Below, in pieces: positions 46,870 to 58,599 of a DNA stretch of 64,000 nt. The translations under genes were made by a program, and so were the position numbers. The DNA comes from Isoetes taiwanensis (taxonomy: Eukaryota; Streptophyta; Lycopodiopsida; Isoetales; Isoetaceae). Numbering within the stretch: position 1 is the stretch's first letter; each line of letters begins with the position of its first letter. Location: NCBI GenBank assembly GCA_021234155.1, contig JAJEKV010000046.1, positions 1,258,280-1,322,279 of the forward strand, given 5' to 3'. A model generated the notes under the pieces. The model was not told the origin of the DNA. It ran no database searches and was given only the letters and a program-made list of their open reading frames with translations.

Positions 46870-47530
46870 AGAACGCCCTTAAACCTTTTGTAAATAATCG
46901 AAAAATTTTGTAATAATAAAACAATTTTGAGTACTTTAATTGTCTGAACTTGCTTAATTAGGACAAGTTAGCAGGTTTTAGTTTTTATTTTAGTAAAATA
47001 GGACATTTGCAGACCGAAAGGCGTGATGTCTCACAGCTCGCGCCTGGTCAAGAAACTAAACTTTAGTTTTTGAGCGAGGCGCAAGCTGTGAGACCTTGCT
47101 CAAACTTGCCCAAAACAGCTCCGAATTGACCAAATAAGGGGTCAATTCTACCTGATTTGATGAGTCCATCATCCTTACACCCTTAGTTTACCTAAATTGG
47201 ACATGTTTTGATCAAAATGGGACTGATGTCTCACAGGTCGCGCCTGGTCAAGAAACTAAACTTTAGTTTTTGAGCGAGGCGCAAGCTGTGAGACCTCCTA
47301 CCAATTCTTCACCAAAACTTGCCCAAATAATCTTCAACCTGTTGTATAGCATCTTTAGGTAATCCAACCATGCTCAAACCCTTGAATTAGTCTTCAAATT
47401 CCCATTTTGACCTCAGTATAGGCTAGAATTGCCCAACCCCAAGAATTTTCCAAGTCACCCAAAAATTAGGGTTTTCCTCTTTTCTATAAATAGGTCCCTC
47501 ATTTCACACATAGCACCCTACAAGTTTGCT
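46870..47530 (+). promoter_or_regulatory. Leader/LTR-like region with TATA box and twin hairpins
   Basis: TCTATAAATAGG near 47482-47493 is a strong plant TATA box, followed 30-40 bases on by CATTTCACACATAGCACC, a plausible start region. It lies directly upstream of the Ty3/gypsy coding remains at 47.6-53.8 kb. It may be the element's 5' LTR or leader; no matching 3' copy is seen after 53.8 kb. Confidence 0.45.
47028..47294. repeat. Two 67-bp hairpins exactly 200 bp apart
   Basis: 47028-47094 and 47228-47294 each read GTCTCACAG...CTGTGAGAC with arms of about 33 bases. The arms pair through GCGCCT/AGGCGC and AAACTAAA/TTTAGTTT with a few mismatches. The two copies differ by a single base (AGCTCG versus AGGTCG). 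Neighbouring bases are also weakly repeated, so the repeat unit is about 200 bp. Confidence 0.9.
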
Positions 47531-48740
47531 CCTGCCCTCTTAGCCGATTTTCCAACTCCCAGAGGCGCTCTTGCAACCGTTTGCTACTCTCTCCCTCATT
47601 AAGCTCATGGCAACCTCGATTTCATGAGATGGTACAAATAATCTCCAGCGCTCATGCCGCCGAGGCCGACATCGATGAAATTTTCCATCTCTTCCGAAAG
47701 GAGGTAGATGTCCAAGCAACTTTGCACGCAACCCCAGCTTCACAGCAGTCCCCGTCTGTCAATTCCAAGCTAGGGTAGAGCCATCACTAGTGCGACTTCC
47801 ACCTTGCGTAGGCTACTTTGTTCCTAGGCAATCCCTTCAAGCGACTTTAGGCGATGTTCCAAACATTGCCAAGTATTCACAAACAAGGCCCAAATAAGAC
47901 GCCTTTCGAGCCAATGGTCCTAATCAGCCAACAGACCAAATATTTCTTTTTAACACCGCCTAGCAATTTTCCTTACCCATCGCTACGAAAAAACACCGTG
48001 GGAGAAACCTCCATTCCCCCCATGGACGTGGACCCATTAGCCACAAAGAAGAACAACTCCTTACGCAAAGCGGTCAGCGAGCGGGAAGGAAAAGAAGAAG
48101 AGGAGTCAAGAAGAGGAGGAAGACTACGCCGAGCTCGACCCAAATAAGAGCGGCGACAAGCGTAACAAGAGTGGCAAGACTTCAAAGAAGCCGGAAACTC
48201 TTAGAATCACAAGAACCCTTGGGCTAGGCATTACAAGCCTAGCCCCATCATTGTCGAGGGCGAAGAATTTTTGCTCCTAGCGACATCCAAAACCTCCCCG
48301 GAGTGGGGAAAGGGAGTATCGACTGAAGAGTTGCCGCACCAACTCCTCGAAGAACGGACTCGACGACTTCATCGTCCGAGGAGCCTCCGACTTCCCACCC
48401 AAGTAAGGGAAGCCGACACTTACACGGGAGAGTCGACCTCCGACATCCAAGCCTACAAAGAACATCAGGTGATTATGGAGGCGTGATCGGCCGCAAAACC
48501 AACTACCGACGGAGGAAGAGTTCCTTGCTCTACAGAACGGATGGGAATCCGCCACGCGCCTTTGAACATCTTAACGGCAAGCTCTTCGCAACGCCTCCCG
48601 GAGAGAAGAGGCGAAGTTCGACCTCGAGAGCTTCAAAACTTGTGAGAGACTACAAAGGAGCTCACCACGGTGGAGGTTGATGACTACGCGCGCATTACAC
48701 AGAGGCGAGGAGGCGGCGGAATGACCGTCCATGTCGCAAT

Positions 48741-50060
48741 ATGTATTACCTTCCCTCCCTTGATGGATGGAAGAATAGCGTAATTCACCGCAAATTCACC
48801 CCCGGGCAGGAAGGAGTATCGATGCTAATTGCGCTCTCAGGCTTTGGCCGGCATGCTCGGCTACCCCTCAACACCGAGTATGCCATCCTGGTGAAGAGAG
48901 CGGTAGCACTCGATGTTTTTGACTTCGCCATACCTTACAGGCGGCAGGGAAGACTGGCAGTGACCGCAGCTTATACCTCCGAGCGCAGAGTGGAAGACTT
49001 GGCGAGAGCTTTGCAGGGTGGGTCTTCCATAAACGTCCTTAGGAACTTGGGTCATTCAGTGGGAACAGCCCAAGTGAAGAAGTTCCTAGAGGATAATCCA
49101 TCCTACCGGCGCTATCAAGAATAGTTAGGAATCTTGATACCGGAAGTCTTTTGTAGTAAACATATTATATAATATAAATATAACTTCTTTTTCATTTTTA
49201 AATGTTTTGTTGATATATTTTGTTCCGCAACTATACCAACAACACATATAATGCAACAGAACAAATAAAACTAACCGTACAACCATGACCAATTGTGTAT
49301 GCGAAAGGGAACAACGAAACCGAAAGCAAAACGAAGGCCCAACAGAGATGAAGAAACTCCCCAATGTAAACCCCTTCAAAGGAACCTCTTCGAGGGATAT
49401 GGCCCCATGACACCAAGAAGAGTTGTCGCGGAATGCGAACAGAACTGACCGATAAAGGCCATACTAGCAGCCCAAGCATCATCCTGGACATTAAATCGAC
49501 ACCCCGAAAGTCGGGGAAAGACAAGAGAAGGAGTAAGAGAAGGAGGTCCCCAGCACGAGACCTCAAATCAAGCTCAACCCCGGACTCGAGTCCGAAAAAG
49601 AGGCCGAAAGCCGGGGCCGGACCGTAAGAGACTTCGGCGGAAGGACACTAAGGCCCCGGACTACCAAAAGAAGGTGGATTCAAAGATCGGCAATGTGTGG
49701 AAAGCCCTGAACTCGAACAGTTCTCGGCGAGAACAGATCCGGGCTTAGAGGCGAGGCATGGTCGATGAAAATGAGTGAGTACGGCAATGCCTGGGCATGA
49801 AGGACAAAGACAAAGCGGGGTGGCGGCATGTACCAACCCGAAAGGAGAGTCGCGCGATATGGTGGAAGGGCTATGCCAAGGCCCATGGTTTGAGCAGAGA
49901 TGCATGCCGCTTTAAGAAGTTCTCAAAAGCTTTCAAAACACTATGTTCCTCGAACACAAGTCAACATGATCAAAATAGCTTTTTCAGGTGCGGCGGGGTA
50001 CAAGACGGTCGTAAGTACAATCAAGAGTTCATGAGGCTAAGACCTGTATGTGCCTAAACC
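48741..50060 (+). pseudogene. Gag-like region of the chromovirus, broken
   Basis: The first clear segment (48741-49124) starts MYYLPSLDGWKNSVIHRK and ends at a TAG after NPSYRRYQE. It is positively charged with no recognised motif. A later segment (49797-50057) starts MKDKDKAGWRHVPTRKESRA and includes CRFKKFSKAFKTL. The intervening DNA is rich in Lys/Arg/Ser codons. Position before the protease supports gag, but I see no complete CCHC knuckle. Confidence 0.45.
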
Positions 50061-50669
50061 GAGGAGAAACATGCAAAGAAAGCTACATCGAAGGACCGAA
50101 CGAAGAAACCGGAAGCTCAGTCGAAAGCAATAGACCCTAAAAACAAAGATGTCGGAAGCGTAATCCAAAGCAATTAGTTTGCAAGGATCCGGGCCGCAGA
50201 ATCAAATAAGCAGGCAGCCTTACTACCGTGATAGAGGCAAAAAACAACGGGGAGTTATGACCCTAGGGCAGCCAAAATAAGCCCAAAGAAAGTCCCCATA
50301 TAATAGCAAAACGTGGGAAACAAAGCAGAAAGAAAGGGTGTCCTTCAAGGACAAACAGAAGGGTTCAACTACTCAAAAGCAAGACGGTCCTTCTTACGCG
50401 ATGCCCAAGGAAAAAAGGCGAGGAGTGCATAGAGAAGCGGCCTCGCTTTAGATGTTTCCAAATGGCCACCGAACGGCAAATCTGCCCATTCGTTATGAGC
50501 TCAAAGATCGGCGAGTAATTGGCGGATGGGACACTCACGACGAGGACGGCGAGGGAGGCACGCCTGACATATTACATTGAGGTGAGTGCCACATCTTCGC
50601 CGCTATAGATACGAATGTGCAGACCCAAGATAAGGTAATCACCACAAAAGAGGGAAGGCAAAGGCCAAA

Positions 50670-50945
50670 TCCTTCATAGTCTTGATAGACTCTAGAAGTA
50701 GCCATAACTGTATCCCCAGGATGGTTGAAATGTTGAAATTGAAACCCCTAAAGTCCAAACCAAGGCACGAATCTTGGCAAGCGGCTGCAAGACATACAAA
50801 TTGGAAGAGAATCAACTTCGACATTGACTTGCCGGGATTAATATCCGCATGGAGGCGTAATGGGCATTGGCAAATACGACTTGATCGTTGGAATGGAGTA
50901 CCTTGGACCAGCGGGGGCCATCATTGATTGTGGAAAGTGGAAGGT
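50670..50945 (+). pseudogene. Chromovirus aspartic protease, broken
   Basis: Across two frames it reads VLIDSRSSHNCIS (active-site region, with Arg in place of Gly in D-S-G) near 50678-50716, and GIGKYDLIVGMEYLGPAGAI near 50867-50926, the conserved 'YD.ILGMDWL' motif. The frame changes between them. In intact relatives this enzyme matures the polyprotein. Confidence 0.65.
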
Positions 50946-51189
50946 GACCTTCCCCAACGCCCGACGGCAAAGCCATTGAGATCCGCAATTAAAGAAGTTA
51001 CCCCATCATGCAATGTATGTCCGTTAAGAAGCTCGCTCAAATCTATAAAAAGCGAGAAGGTAGCATACATCTTCAAACTCGAGATTGAGGAACCCGAGTC
51101 GGAAGGAAGCAAAGAAGACAAGGTGCTCAAAGAAGTTGCCCAAGCCAATCGCCAACTTGATTACGGAGTTCCACGATCTCTTTCAAGCA

Positions 51190-51490
51190 CACCATCAAGA
51201 ACAAGTACGCACTCCCGGTCGGGCTTGACTTGATGGATCAACTCCAAGGGGCAAAGGTCTTCTCAAGATCGACCTAAGGTCGAGGTATCACCGGATCGAA
51301 TAAAAAGAAGATGACATCCACAAAACGGCTTTCAGGACCAGGTATGGGCATTACGAATTCACCGTAATGCCATTTGGGCTATCCAACGCCCCAGCTACGT
51401 TCATGAGACTCATGAACGACATCTTCAGAGAATACTTGGACACCTTTGTGATAGTATTCTTCGGCGACATTCTCGTGTCACAATAAATCC
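51190..51490 (+). pseudogene. Chromovirus reverse transcriptase core, broken
   Basis: Reading through shifts gives LDLMDQLQGAKVFSKIDLRS-like sequence (51222-51280), [20 protein letters not shown] (51316-51375), [20 protein letters not shown] (51376-51435) and [11 protein letters not shown] (51450-51482). Gly replaces the first catalytic Asp in the F-[LG]-D-D box, so it would be inactive even with the frame restored. N-terminal RT is degraded. Confidence 0.78.
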
Positions 51491-51589
51491 ATTGAAGAGC
51501 ATGCTCAGCACGCGTCGGAAAAGGTGCTCGAGAAGTTAAGGAGGCATCGGTTGTGCCAAGTTGTCGGCGTCACCGCAAAATGTAGAAGG

Positions 51590-52220
51590 TGGAATACCTC
51601 GGCCATGTGATTTCAGCGGAAGGAATCTCGGCAGACCCCGCCAAGATTGAAGCAAGAATCCAATGGCGGCACCAAAGAACGCCCATGAGGTCGGAAGTTT
51701 CCTTGGCCTAGTTGTATTACAGAAGTTCGTGAAGAACTTCAAGAAAGATAGCAGCCCCAATCGACGGACTTGACAAAGGCGAGAAAGTCAAAAATTGGGC
51801 CGATCATTGGCTCAAGAAAGCCCAAGCGAGATTTGAGTTGTTGAAGGAAGCTTTGACAACCCCCCATCTTGACCCCTGCCGGACCGGAAAAAGGACAAGT
51901 TAGTGGCGGCGGACGCAAGCAAGATAGCCCGCAGGTGCGGTCTTTGATGCAAGAAGAGCGGGTAATAGCGTGCGACTCAAGGAAAATGAACGCAGCCAAA
52001 CGCAAGTACCCGACGCATGATCAAGAGTCGCTAGCGCTTGTCGGGGCATTGAGAATCGGAGGCATTACCTCTTAGGGAGGAAGTTCCAGGTTGGACACCG
52101 ATCACCGAGAGCCTCCAATGCGTATTCACACAACCACATCTCAATCGAGGCGAGAGAAGGTGGATGGAGTTTCTCGAGGAGTACGACTTTGAGATAGTCT
52201 ACAAGCCCGAAGCTTAATGT
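51590..52220 (+). pseudogene. Chromovirus RT connection and RNase H, broken
   Basis: VEYLGHVISAEGISADPAKI (51588-51647) is the conserved RT C-terminus. A KVKNWADHWLKKAQARFE-like stretch marks the start of RNase H, followed by YPTHDQESLALV (52006-52041) and WMEFLEEYDFEIVYKP (52160-52208), typical of Ty3/gypsy RNase H. Several frame changes lie between them. Confidence 0.75.
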
Positions 52221-52699
52221 GGTAGCAGATAAACGCTTTCAAGGCATCCACGACAACCAGGGGTGCATCGCTTGCGCAATCTCGGCAGCTCTTCAAATGA
52301 TTTTCGAAAAAGATAGAAGAAACCTTGCCAAATGGATGTCGACTTCAAGGAAATATGGGCAAGCCTCGGTTGCAAGGAAGCGAGAACGGACAAGGAGAGG
52401 GAAGCCTTCAAAATTTTAAGAAGGAAGGTAACCTACTATACCATAAGAACAAGTTGTCGCGTCTTGGGAATCATCTCGAGTAAGAAAGTTGATCCTCCAC
52501 GACACCCACAATAAATTTCAATAGCCGGCTAATGAGGATTCATGAAGACATACTTCAAAGTGCGTAGCGACTACTATTGGTAGGAATGAAGAGGCGATAG
52601 CTTCGCTACATCAAGGAGGTCGCCTATGCCCCAGACAAACAAAGCGCGCGAACAACCCGAATACGAGAAGCATTGGAACCATTAAGCGCCAAACGCTAA

Positions 52700-53160
52700 G
52701 TGGGAAGTCGCCGGCATGGACTTTATAACAGGACGCCAGGGCAAGAAGAGGTAAGGATGCCTTGATGGTGGGGGTCGACAAGTTGTCAAAGATGGCCCAT
52801 TTCGTGCCTTGGGGACCACGGACACGACTATGGACACAAAGAAAGCTCTTCACCAAAGAGATTTTCGGACTTCATGGCATGCGGGAAATTATCTCCGGCC
52901 GAGATCCAAAGTTCATCGGTGCTTTACGGCGTGATCTCTTCACGACGATTGGAACGGTTTGCCCATGAGCACGGCCTATCATCCACGAGGATGGGCAAAC
53001 GGAGCGAGTCAACGTAATTGCGAAGATATGCTCGAAGCTATGTCCGAACAAGCAAGGTATGTGGGAAGAATTTATTCATTTGGTGGAGTTTGCATACAAT
53101 AGCACCAAGCGAATCATCCCAAATGTCGCCGCTCATGATCAACTACGCTACCAATGCCTA
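52700..53160 (+). pseudogene. Chromovirus integrase core, broken
   Basis: GMDFITGRQGKK and DALMVGVDKLSKMAHFVPWG (about 52712-52820) are the first catalytic-Asp region. A second region with GREIISGRDPKFIG-like sequence (52880-52920), then LSTAYHPRGWANG, corresponds to the 'SDRD..F' and 'AYHPQTDGQ' motifs, and YVGRIYSFGGVCIQ lies near 53055-53100. The frame is broken repeatedly. Integrase would insert the DNA copy in the nucleus. Confidence 0.72.
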
Positions 53161-53599
53161 ACTCCGCATTAATTTGGCACAACCCCCGTCAAAAGTGGAA
53201 GTGTCGCAACAAATGTTGAGCGACATGCAACGGCTTGTGGAAGAAGTTCGAGGGTACCTTCTAGCGGCAAGAAGTCGGCAGAAGAGCATTCTTGGCCAAA
53301 CATCTGGACGTCCGAGAATTCCAAGTTGGAGATGACGATGGCTCAAGATCAAGGTAAAAAGCGAAAGCTCGCATCGGAAATTGCAAGAAGCTTGCTCCAA
53401 GGTGGGCCGGACCCTTCAAAATAACCATTAAGAGTGGGTAACCAATCCTACAAGTTGGACTTACCAAAGACACTTAAAGATCCACAAAGTCTTCCACGTG
53501 AGCTTGTTTGAAGAAGCATACTCCCCAACCCGGAGGAAGTTTTGGACACTCCAACGATCTTTGGAAATAGACAAAGAGCGGTTGGAAATAGTTCCTAAC

Positions 53600-53705
53600 T
53601 AATTCTTGATAAAGCATTCAAGAAAACAAGGAGATCGGGTTCCTCCAATACTTGGTCAAGTGGAAACACTTGCCGCTGGAAGACGCAAACATGGGTACTT
53701 AAAAG
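53600..53705 (+). pseudogene. C-terminal chromodomain fragment
   Basis: One frame gives FLQYLVKWKHLPLEDANMGT just after the integrase region. The 'YLVKWKGLP..E.TWE' pattern is diagnostic of a chromodomain, the module by which chromoviral integrases bind heterochromatin marks. It is followed at once by a stop and degraded sequence. Confidence 0.72.
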
Positions 53706-53823
53706 AGATTTGGAAAAACAAAGACCCACAATTTATGGAGCAATGGGACGGCAAGGTCATCTCCGAAGAAATCGACTCAGGCATGTCGATTTGTGTAGAT
53801 TAATAGCTTGCTTAGTATAATCT

Positions 53824-53858
53824 ACGCATGCAACCTATGAGGTAAGGGTTGCATGCGT
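53824..53858. repeat. Perfect 12-bp stem hairpin
   Basis: ACGCATGCAACC and GGTTGCATGCGT flank an 11-base loop. It lies about 100 bases past the chromodomain remnant, perhaps in the element's 3' part. Confidence 0.85.
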
Positions 53859-53859
53859 T

Positions 53860-54670
53860 GTAACCGATGATGAGATTACTACGGTGATCTCTAGGACGTG
53901 GTGTAATGTCAATGTAGGCATGACCGCGGTGCCGCTTTGGAAAGTCTACTGTCCCACCCCGCAAGTAGACGACCTCGAGAGAAAGGAGGTCATTGAGGAA
54001 TGCATTGATAGGAAAAGCACCTCTAGCCCCATATATGCTTTGATAGGAGGAATCTGGCCTTCACGCCCATATACGGGAAGGACCTATCCTCCACGATGGG
54101 CAACTAAAGGTGTAGGCATGAGTGGCATATAGACATATAGGCGCTGTCTCCACGGCCATAATGGAAGATTCACCCTCTTCCTACGCCGGGAGATTAGCCA
54201 TGCATCCATGTAGATAGGTGGGATGGTCACCATATAACCAAAAATTTTATTTAATATTGATTACAACCCATTTTTATATCCAGCAATAGTCCTCTTGATG
54301 GTCACCTGATTTCTAACATCAGGGCCGAGAAATTTCTTGGATGTTTTAGCTCCAACGATCAGGAAAGAGCCGAAAATATCGCCCGTTTTCTTTTTATATA
54401 AGAACAAGGCCAAGAGCAGCCATTTTCTTTGTCCAAACCGAGCAAAATGGCGCTTCTTGGCCTTTACCTATTACATTGGAGAACAATAATAAAGTGCAAC
54501 AAAAAACCATTGATAGCTGGAGTGTTTCTGAAACAAATCTAAGGGGACGAATTTAGATTTACTTATATGTAGAAAATAACTGGGCAAATTATCCGGACCA
54601 CAGATTGGCGCTGTCCCAATGGTAAGATGTTCACTATTATTTACGTTTAGAATCGAGTCACTGGTAGCTA
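53860..54670. other. Spacer before the At4g18490-like gene
   Basis: No gene is supportable; ORFs are short and lack motifs. TTTTTATATAAGAAC near 54390-54404 could be a TATA element for the gene downstream. Confidence 0.4.
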
Positions 54671-54673
54671 GCT

Positions 54674-57666
54674 ATGCCGGAAACAATCTTCTCCTCCGGT
54701 ACCAAGATGTCTTCAAAAGCGTTTGGTACGATCAACTTTTGTTCTGTTATTTCGCTTCTTTACGCACATTTTAATCGTTGAACAAGAAAATGCCACAGAC
54801 GATGACCTCGGAGACAATTTCCTTGCCTCTTGGAAACCTGGAAAGATAAATTTTGATGCCGGATTGGATCTTGGAGACTGCCCGCCTCGCATTTCCAGCT
54901 AGAAATTTTCCTTGGCAAAATTGTAATTTCTCCTGTACTTTTGAATTGCAGATTATTGAAATGCAGGAGAATTTCTCGTAGTGATCAAATTCTTGCAGGG
55001 ATATGGACTTTGATTTCGATGGAGGATTTAGCAAATTAGCATCGTTTGACATAGATCTATCAGGCCTTGATTCTCCAAAGCAGGGGAATTCCCCAAAGAA
55101 CGGAGTCGCCAAGTCTCCAGGGAAATCTGAAAATAGGAAGCCGAACCCTGAGAACATGGATATTGATTTCGATTTCAACGGATTCTCAAGGTATGTATGC
55201 TTCTTTCATATGAAACCCAATCTACCAATATTTTACATTTTGTGTGGCCAGGTTCGGCACATTTGAATTGGATGAACCAGAAATCTTCAACAAAGACCGA
55301 GTTGAGATTCCTAAAAAGCCATTAGAAAAAAAAAGAGTTTAGCTGTTCTAGGTTAAGCGGCAAATCATTTCTTAGCGACAAGAATAAGTTTTCTATGAAA
55401 ACTTCTCACCTTCTAGATAAAAGCGATCCATCTGGGCCAAAGTCAAAAACCTGAGAGGAGTGTTCTATCTCTGGATTTTCGGAAAAGATGCATACACTTT
55501 CTGCCAGGGTCTTGTCTCAGAAATCTGAAAATGCTAACACAGATTTAAAATCGAGATGCATAGATGAAGCAGAATCCTCGTTTAGAGCAGAACCTGCTGA
55601 GAAAGAACACCATCATGTGGAAGATTCAAAAGCCAAAGAGAATAGTTGCCTTGATACTGTTGGTCCTGAAAGAGAAGATCTTAAATCCACACCTACCTTA
55701 GTGGAAGAAACAACAAATGATCAGCTCCAGACAGAAAGGTATGCAGGTTCAGAAACAAAAGTAGAACAAGGGGATGAACTTCATGAAGATGTTGCAGAGC
55801 CAACAGTAGAGCAAGGAAAACAGAGGCTGGATGAGGACATTGCTCTTAACCAAAACCTAGGCAATGGTGAGAAAATTATTGTTGAGTTCCGAGATGAAGA
55901 GAGAGGCGAGCTCAAGACTGCACCACCCGATAGTGGTGGACAGGAATTGGACAAAAAGCTCAGTGGCTTTCAGCGGAGTGCCTTACACCAAGATAGTCCC
56001 AGACTGTGGTGAGAACATTGCCCAGGATTTACAGAATGGATTAGGAACAAGGTACCATGTTGCTAGCTGACTGAAACTGCTGTCCTTACTTTTATTATGT
56101 TGTGTTTGTAAGGTTCTTATATTGCCATGATAGGGATGAAAGAGGCGACTGCTTTTAACTCTCATCCTGAGCTTCCAATGTCGCCTTTGTTAGCAGCCTC
56201 ACAACCATCTGACTTGCGGTCAGTTTTTCTCTGATTTCACTCTATGGCTTCTATTACCATTAGGACTTAAGTGTTGGATAGCAGGGAAGTTTTTCATTTT
56301 AAGCATAGGTTGACCATAATAAATTCTTGCAGTTCATCCAAAAGTTCCCAAAGCTTACTAAAACGACCCTCCAAACCCTCTCTATCTATAAAATCAAGTC
56401 ACAGGAACAAGCAGCATTCTGGAGAAAATATTTTGTCACCAAAGCTTGCTCAGACTAAAGCAGTTACACCATATTCAAAGGCCCAAATTAATATACTTCG
56501 ATCACCCCTCCAAGTGATCAAGACAAATATCAATCAGCAGGTCAATGTGAAATCTGTCAATGTTACTCGGTAAGAATTGATACGCCTAGCACCTTCTGAA
56601 ATTTGCCTTACATGGATTTCAATATCACATTCAGGCTTTCCATGAAGAAGGACGAATTACAACCAACTTTGAAGCAAACCAGCCAAGGGCTGTTAGGTGC
56701 ATCTATGGCTGCGAATATAAAACATGCTAGTGCTGGAAAAAAGTGCAAGTAGTTTCTAGTCTCAGAAGTGCTAATCCAGCAACTCGTACACCATCTCACA
56801 AAAGGAATCCATCAGAGGTTGTAATTAATCTGTTGTCACATGACAACAAAACTCTCATGAATTCATTTCACCTTTTGGCTGAACTTATTTGAATTCTTTT
56901 GCAAGCTTCTTCATATGAATAAGAATTTAACCCCAAGTAAAAAGATAAGGGGAGCGATGGGAATGAATGTTCTTGCTAAAATCACGACTGAGAATGCACT
57001 TAGATAGGTGCATGTAACATGTGAATACCCCATGAAGTAAACTTTTGTTACTGATTGAAGCTTCATAGGGTAGAAAGCAGACAAGCTTTTGAATTTGAGA
57101 GTGCAGGACAATCTCCTGGAGAAAGGATTCAACTTGGGCAGGGATCAGCTTTGATGCGAGAATCGAAGAATCCACAACCTAGTGCAACTATATCTGAGGT
57201 AAATAGATACTTTCTATAATCAGTGAAATACACAATGTATTGAATGGTTTGCATATTCTTTCAGTTTGCCAAACCTTTTCACCCCTCACTGTTGATGGAA
57301 AGAAGGCCGAAAGCAACCTAGATGACATAATTGAGAACAATGAAATAATTGAGAACGCAGACAAATATAGCAAAGATCTGGAGGAAGTAATATCACAATC
57401 TCACAGCTTTTGTATATTGTAACTTCTCTGATAGTTTGGCATATGCCTGCATTGACACAGATGCATAAAATGCTCAAGAAAAAGCAAGAGGAGGTCAAGA
57501 CCTGTTTGTAAAGGCATTGGTCAGTAACAATACGCTGCTGATGTTAAACAACCCGATGGAAGAAGATAAGATATCCTTAAATGCTTGCTGCTGGTTTATT
57601 CCATTTACTGCTGTAAAATTTTCAGATGTGCTAGAATTCTTAACAATATGCACATCCAGAGCTTGA
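54674..57666 (+). CDS. At4g18490-like uncharacterised protein, multi-exon, damaged or mis-assembled
   Basis: Candidate exons: 54674-54725 (MPETIFSSGTKM), about 54783-54925, 55000-55190, 55252-56051, 56134-56218, 56333-56569, 56635-56818, 57070-57198, 57265-57386 and 57461-57666. Most end in good GT and AG signals. The N-terminal part has DDDLGDNFLASWKPGK, then acidic-aromatic repeats MDFDFDGGFSKLASFDIDL and MDIDFDFNGFSRFGTFEL. The middle is Glu/Lys/Ser-rich and disordered. The C-terminus is a helix KDLEE|MHKMLKKKQEE followed by SNNTLLMLNNPMEED. This order matches what I recall of the plant At4g18490 family, whose function is unknown. Breaks: an A9 run near 55327 shifts the frame, a TGA lies near 55451, an A6 run near 56741 and 'GTCAAGACC' near 57500 shift it again. 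Several joins do not preserve phase, so exon limits are provisional. Confidence 0.6.
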
Positions 57667-58211
57667 AATTGTCAATACAAAATATTATTGACAAGTACTG
57701 CATAACGATGGAAGAGTAAACTGCGTGACATCATGCCTTAATTTTAAAGGGAGCTGTACATTCCACTCAGCCATAAGATCAGAAACCACCATGATTGTTT
57801 TTTACATTTCTGTATGAGATATACAAAGTTCCTCCATTCCACAAGATGTACATTTTTGCAAATTGAGGCATAAATATCTGTCTCGTAATTTGAGGCATCA
57901 AATCCATGAAGAAGCAAACGATCGCCTTCAGCCAAAGCATGTGGGCAAGATTCTATTCTACACATAACTGTGTCATTATTAATATTCATAAGCTACAACT
58001 ATTTGCTTCTAAGACTTCCTTATAATGGATACTCAAGAGGATGTTGCAATGTAAAAGAAAACATATGTTTAAGCTTCATAAGAGTTAGAATTAGATTCTG
58101 TCACATCAATCCAGCACAACTGCATGCCGTAACAAGGGAAACAAAAGTGATGGCATCTGGTTGTATGCCTTGCTTTTGCATCTGTTCAAACAATGTATAG
58201 CCAGCCTAACC
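57667..58211. other. Intergenic, nothing recognised
   Basis: AT-rich sequence without a supportable gene or repeat. Confidence 0.4.
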
Positions 58212-58592
58212 CTATTGTTCATACCGTAGCATTCTTGTAAGTTCTAGCCTTTTTGCACATGCTAAATGCCGCTCCATCAAGGCAGGATCTTTGTCAAACA
58301 TAGATGAAAGTTGCTTTCCCTGCAAGCCATGATTGCTTCGTAAATATTCATTTGAAATCCAATGCCTCGGAAAATAAAAAGAGGAAGTGCCAACTTGCGT
58401 ATAAAAAGTGTCTAGCAATGATCTCTTGGCTTCACGAACTTGACAATCCACCACTGCCCTAGGGATTGAATTTTTCGTGAGCCAGCAATCAATAGAATGT
58501 GATAGACTGAAAAAACAAGACTGAAAAATCGTTCCCTGCTGTTCAGGATTACCAATTCTGTGAAGAAGATGAGCATCGCTATAGCGGTCCAT
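58212..58592 (-). pseudogene. Dynamin-related protein GED fragment
   Basis: The minus frame encodes MDRYSDAHLLHRIGN, then NSIPRAVVDCQVREAKRSLL, DTFYTQVG, and GKQLSSMFDKDPALMERHLA followed by CAKRLEL. These are the ordered motifs of the C-terminal GTPase effector domain of plant DRP1-type dynamins, which assemble on membranes during endocytosis and cell-plate formation. About 22 extra residues between QVG and GKQL end in TTGCAG|GGAAAG, a good acceptor, so they look like a short unspliced intron whose donor is now G|GC. A similar insert follows HRIGN and ends in TTTTTTCAG. The usual terminal 'SARDEID' segment is missing and a stop follows. No GTPase or middle domain lies nearby, so this is an orphan fragment. 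Confidence 0.78.
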
Positions 58593-58599
58593 TCTAGTA

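Larger units (their letters stand above)
47600..53810 (+). mobile_element. Decayed Ty3/gypsy chromovirus
   Basis: In plus order: gag-like ORFs (47.9-50.06 kb), protease (about 50.67-50.94), RT (51.19-51.49), RNase H (about 51.78-52.2), integrase (about 52.7-53.15) and a chromodomain (about 53.6-53.7). Frameshifts are frequent, often every 50-150 bases. The chromodomain after integrase places it with the chromoviruses, which target heterochromatin. Confidence 0.82.

Noticed and set aside
54771-55178. 135-codon minus-strand ORF
   Set aside because: It is antisense to the acidic repeat exons of the At4g18490-like gene, whose splice signals support the plus strand.
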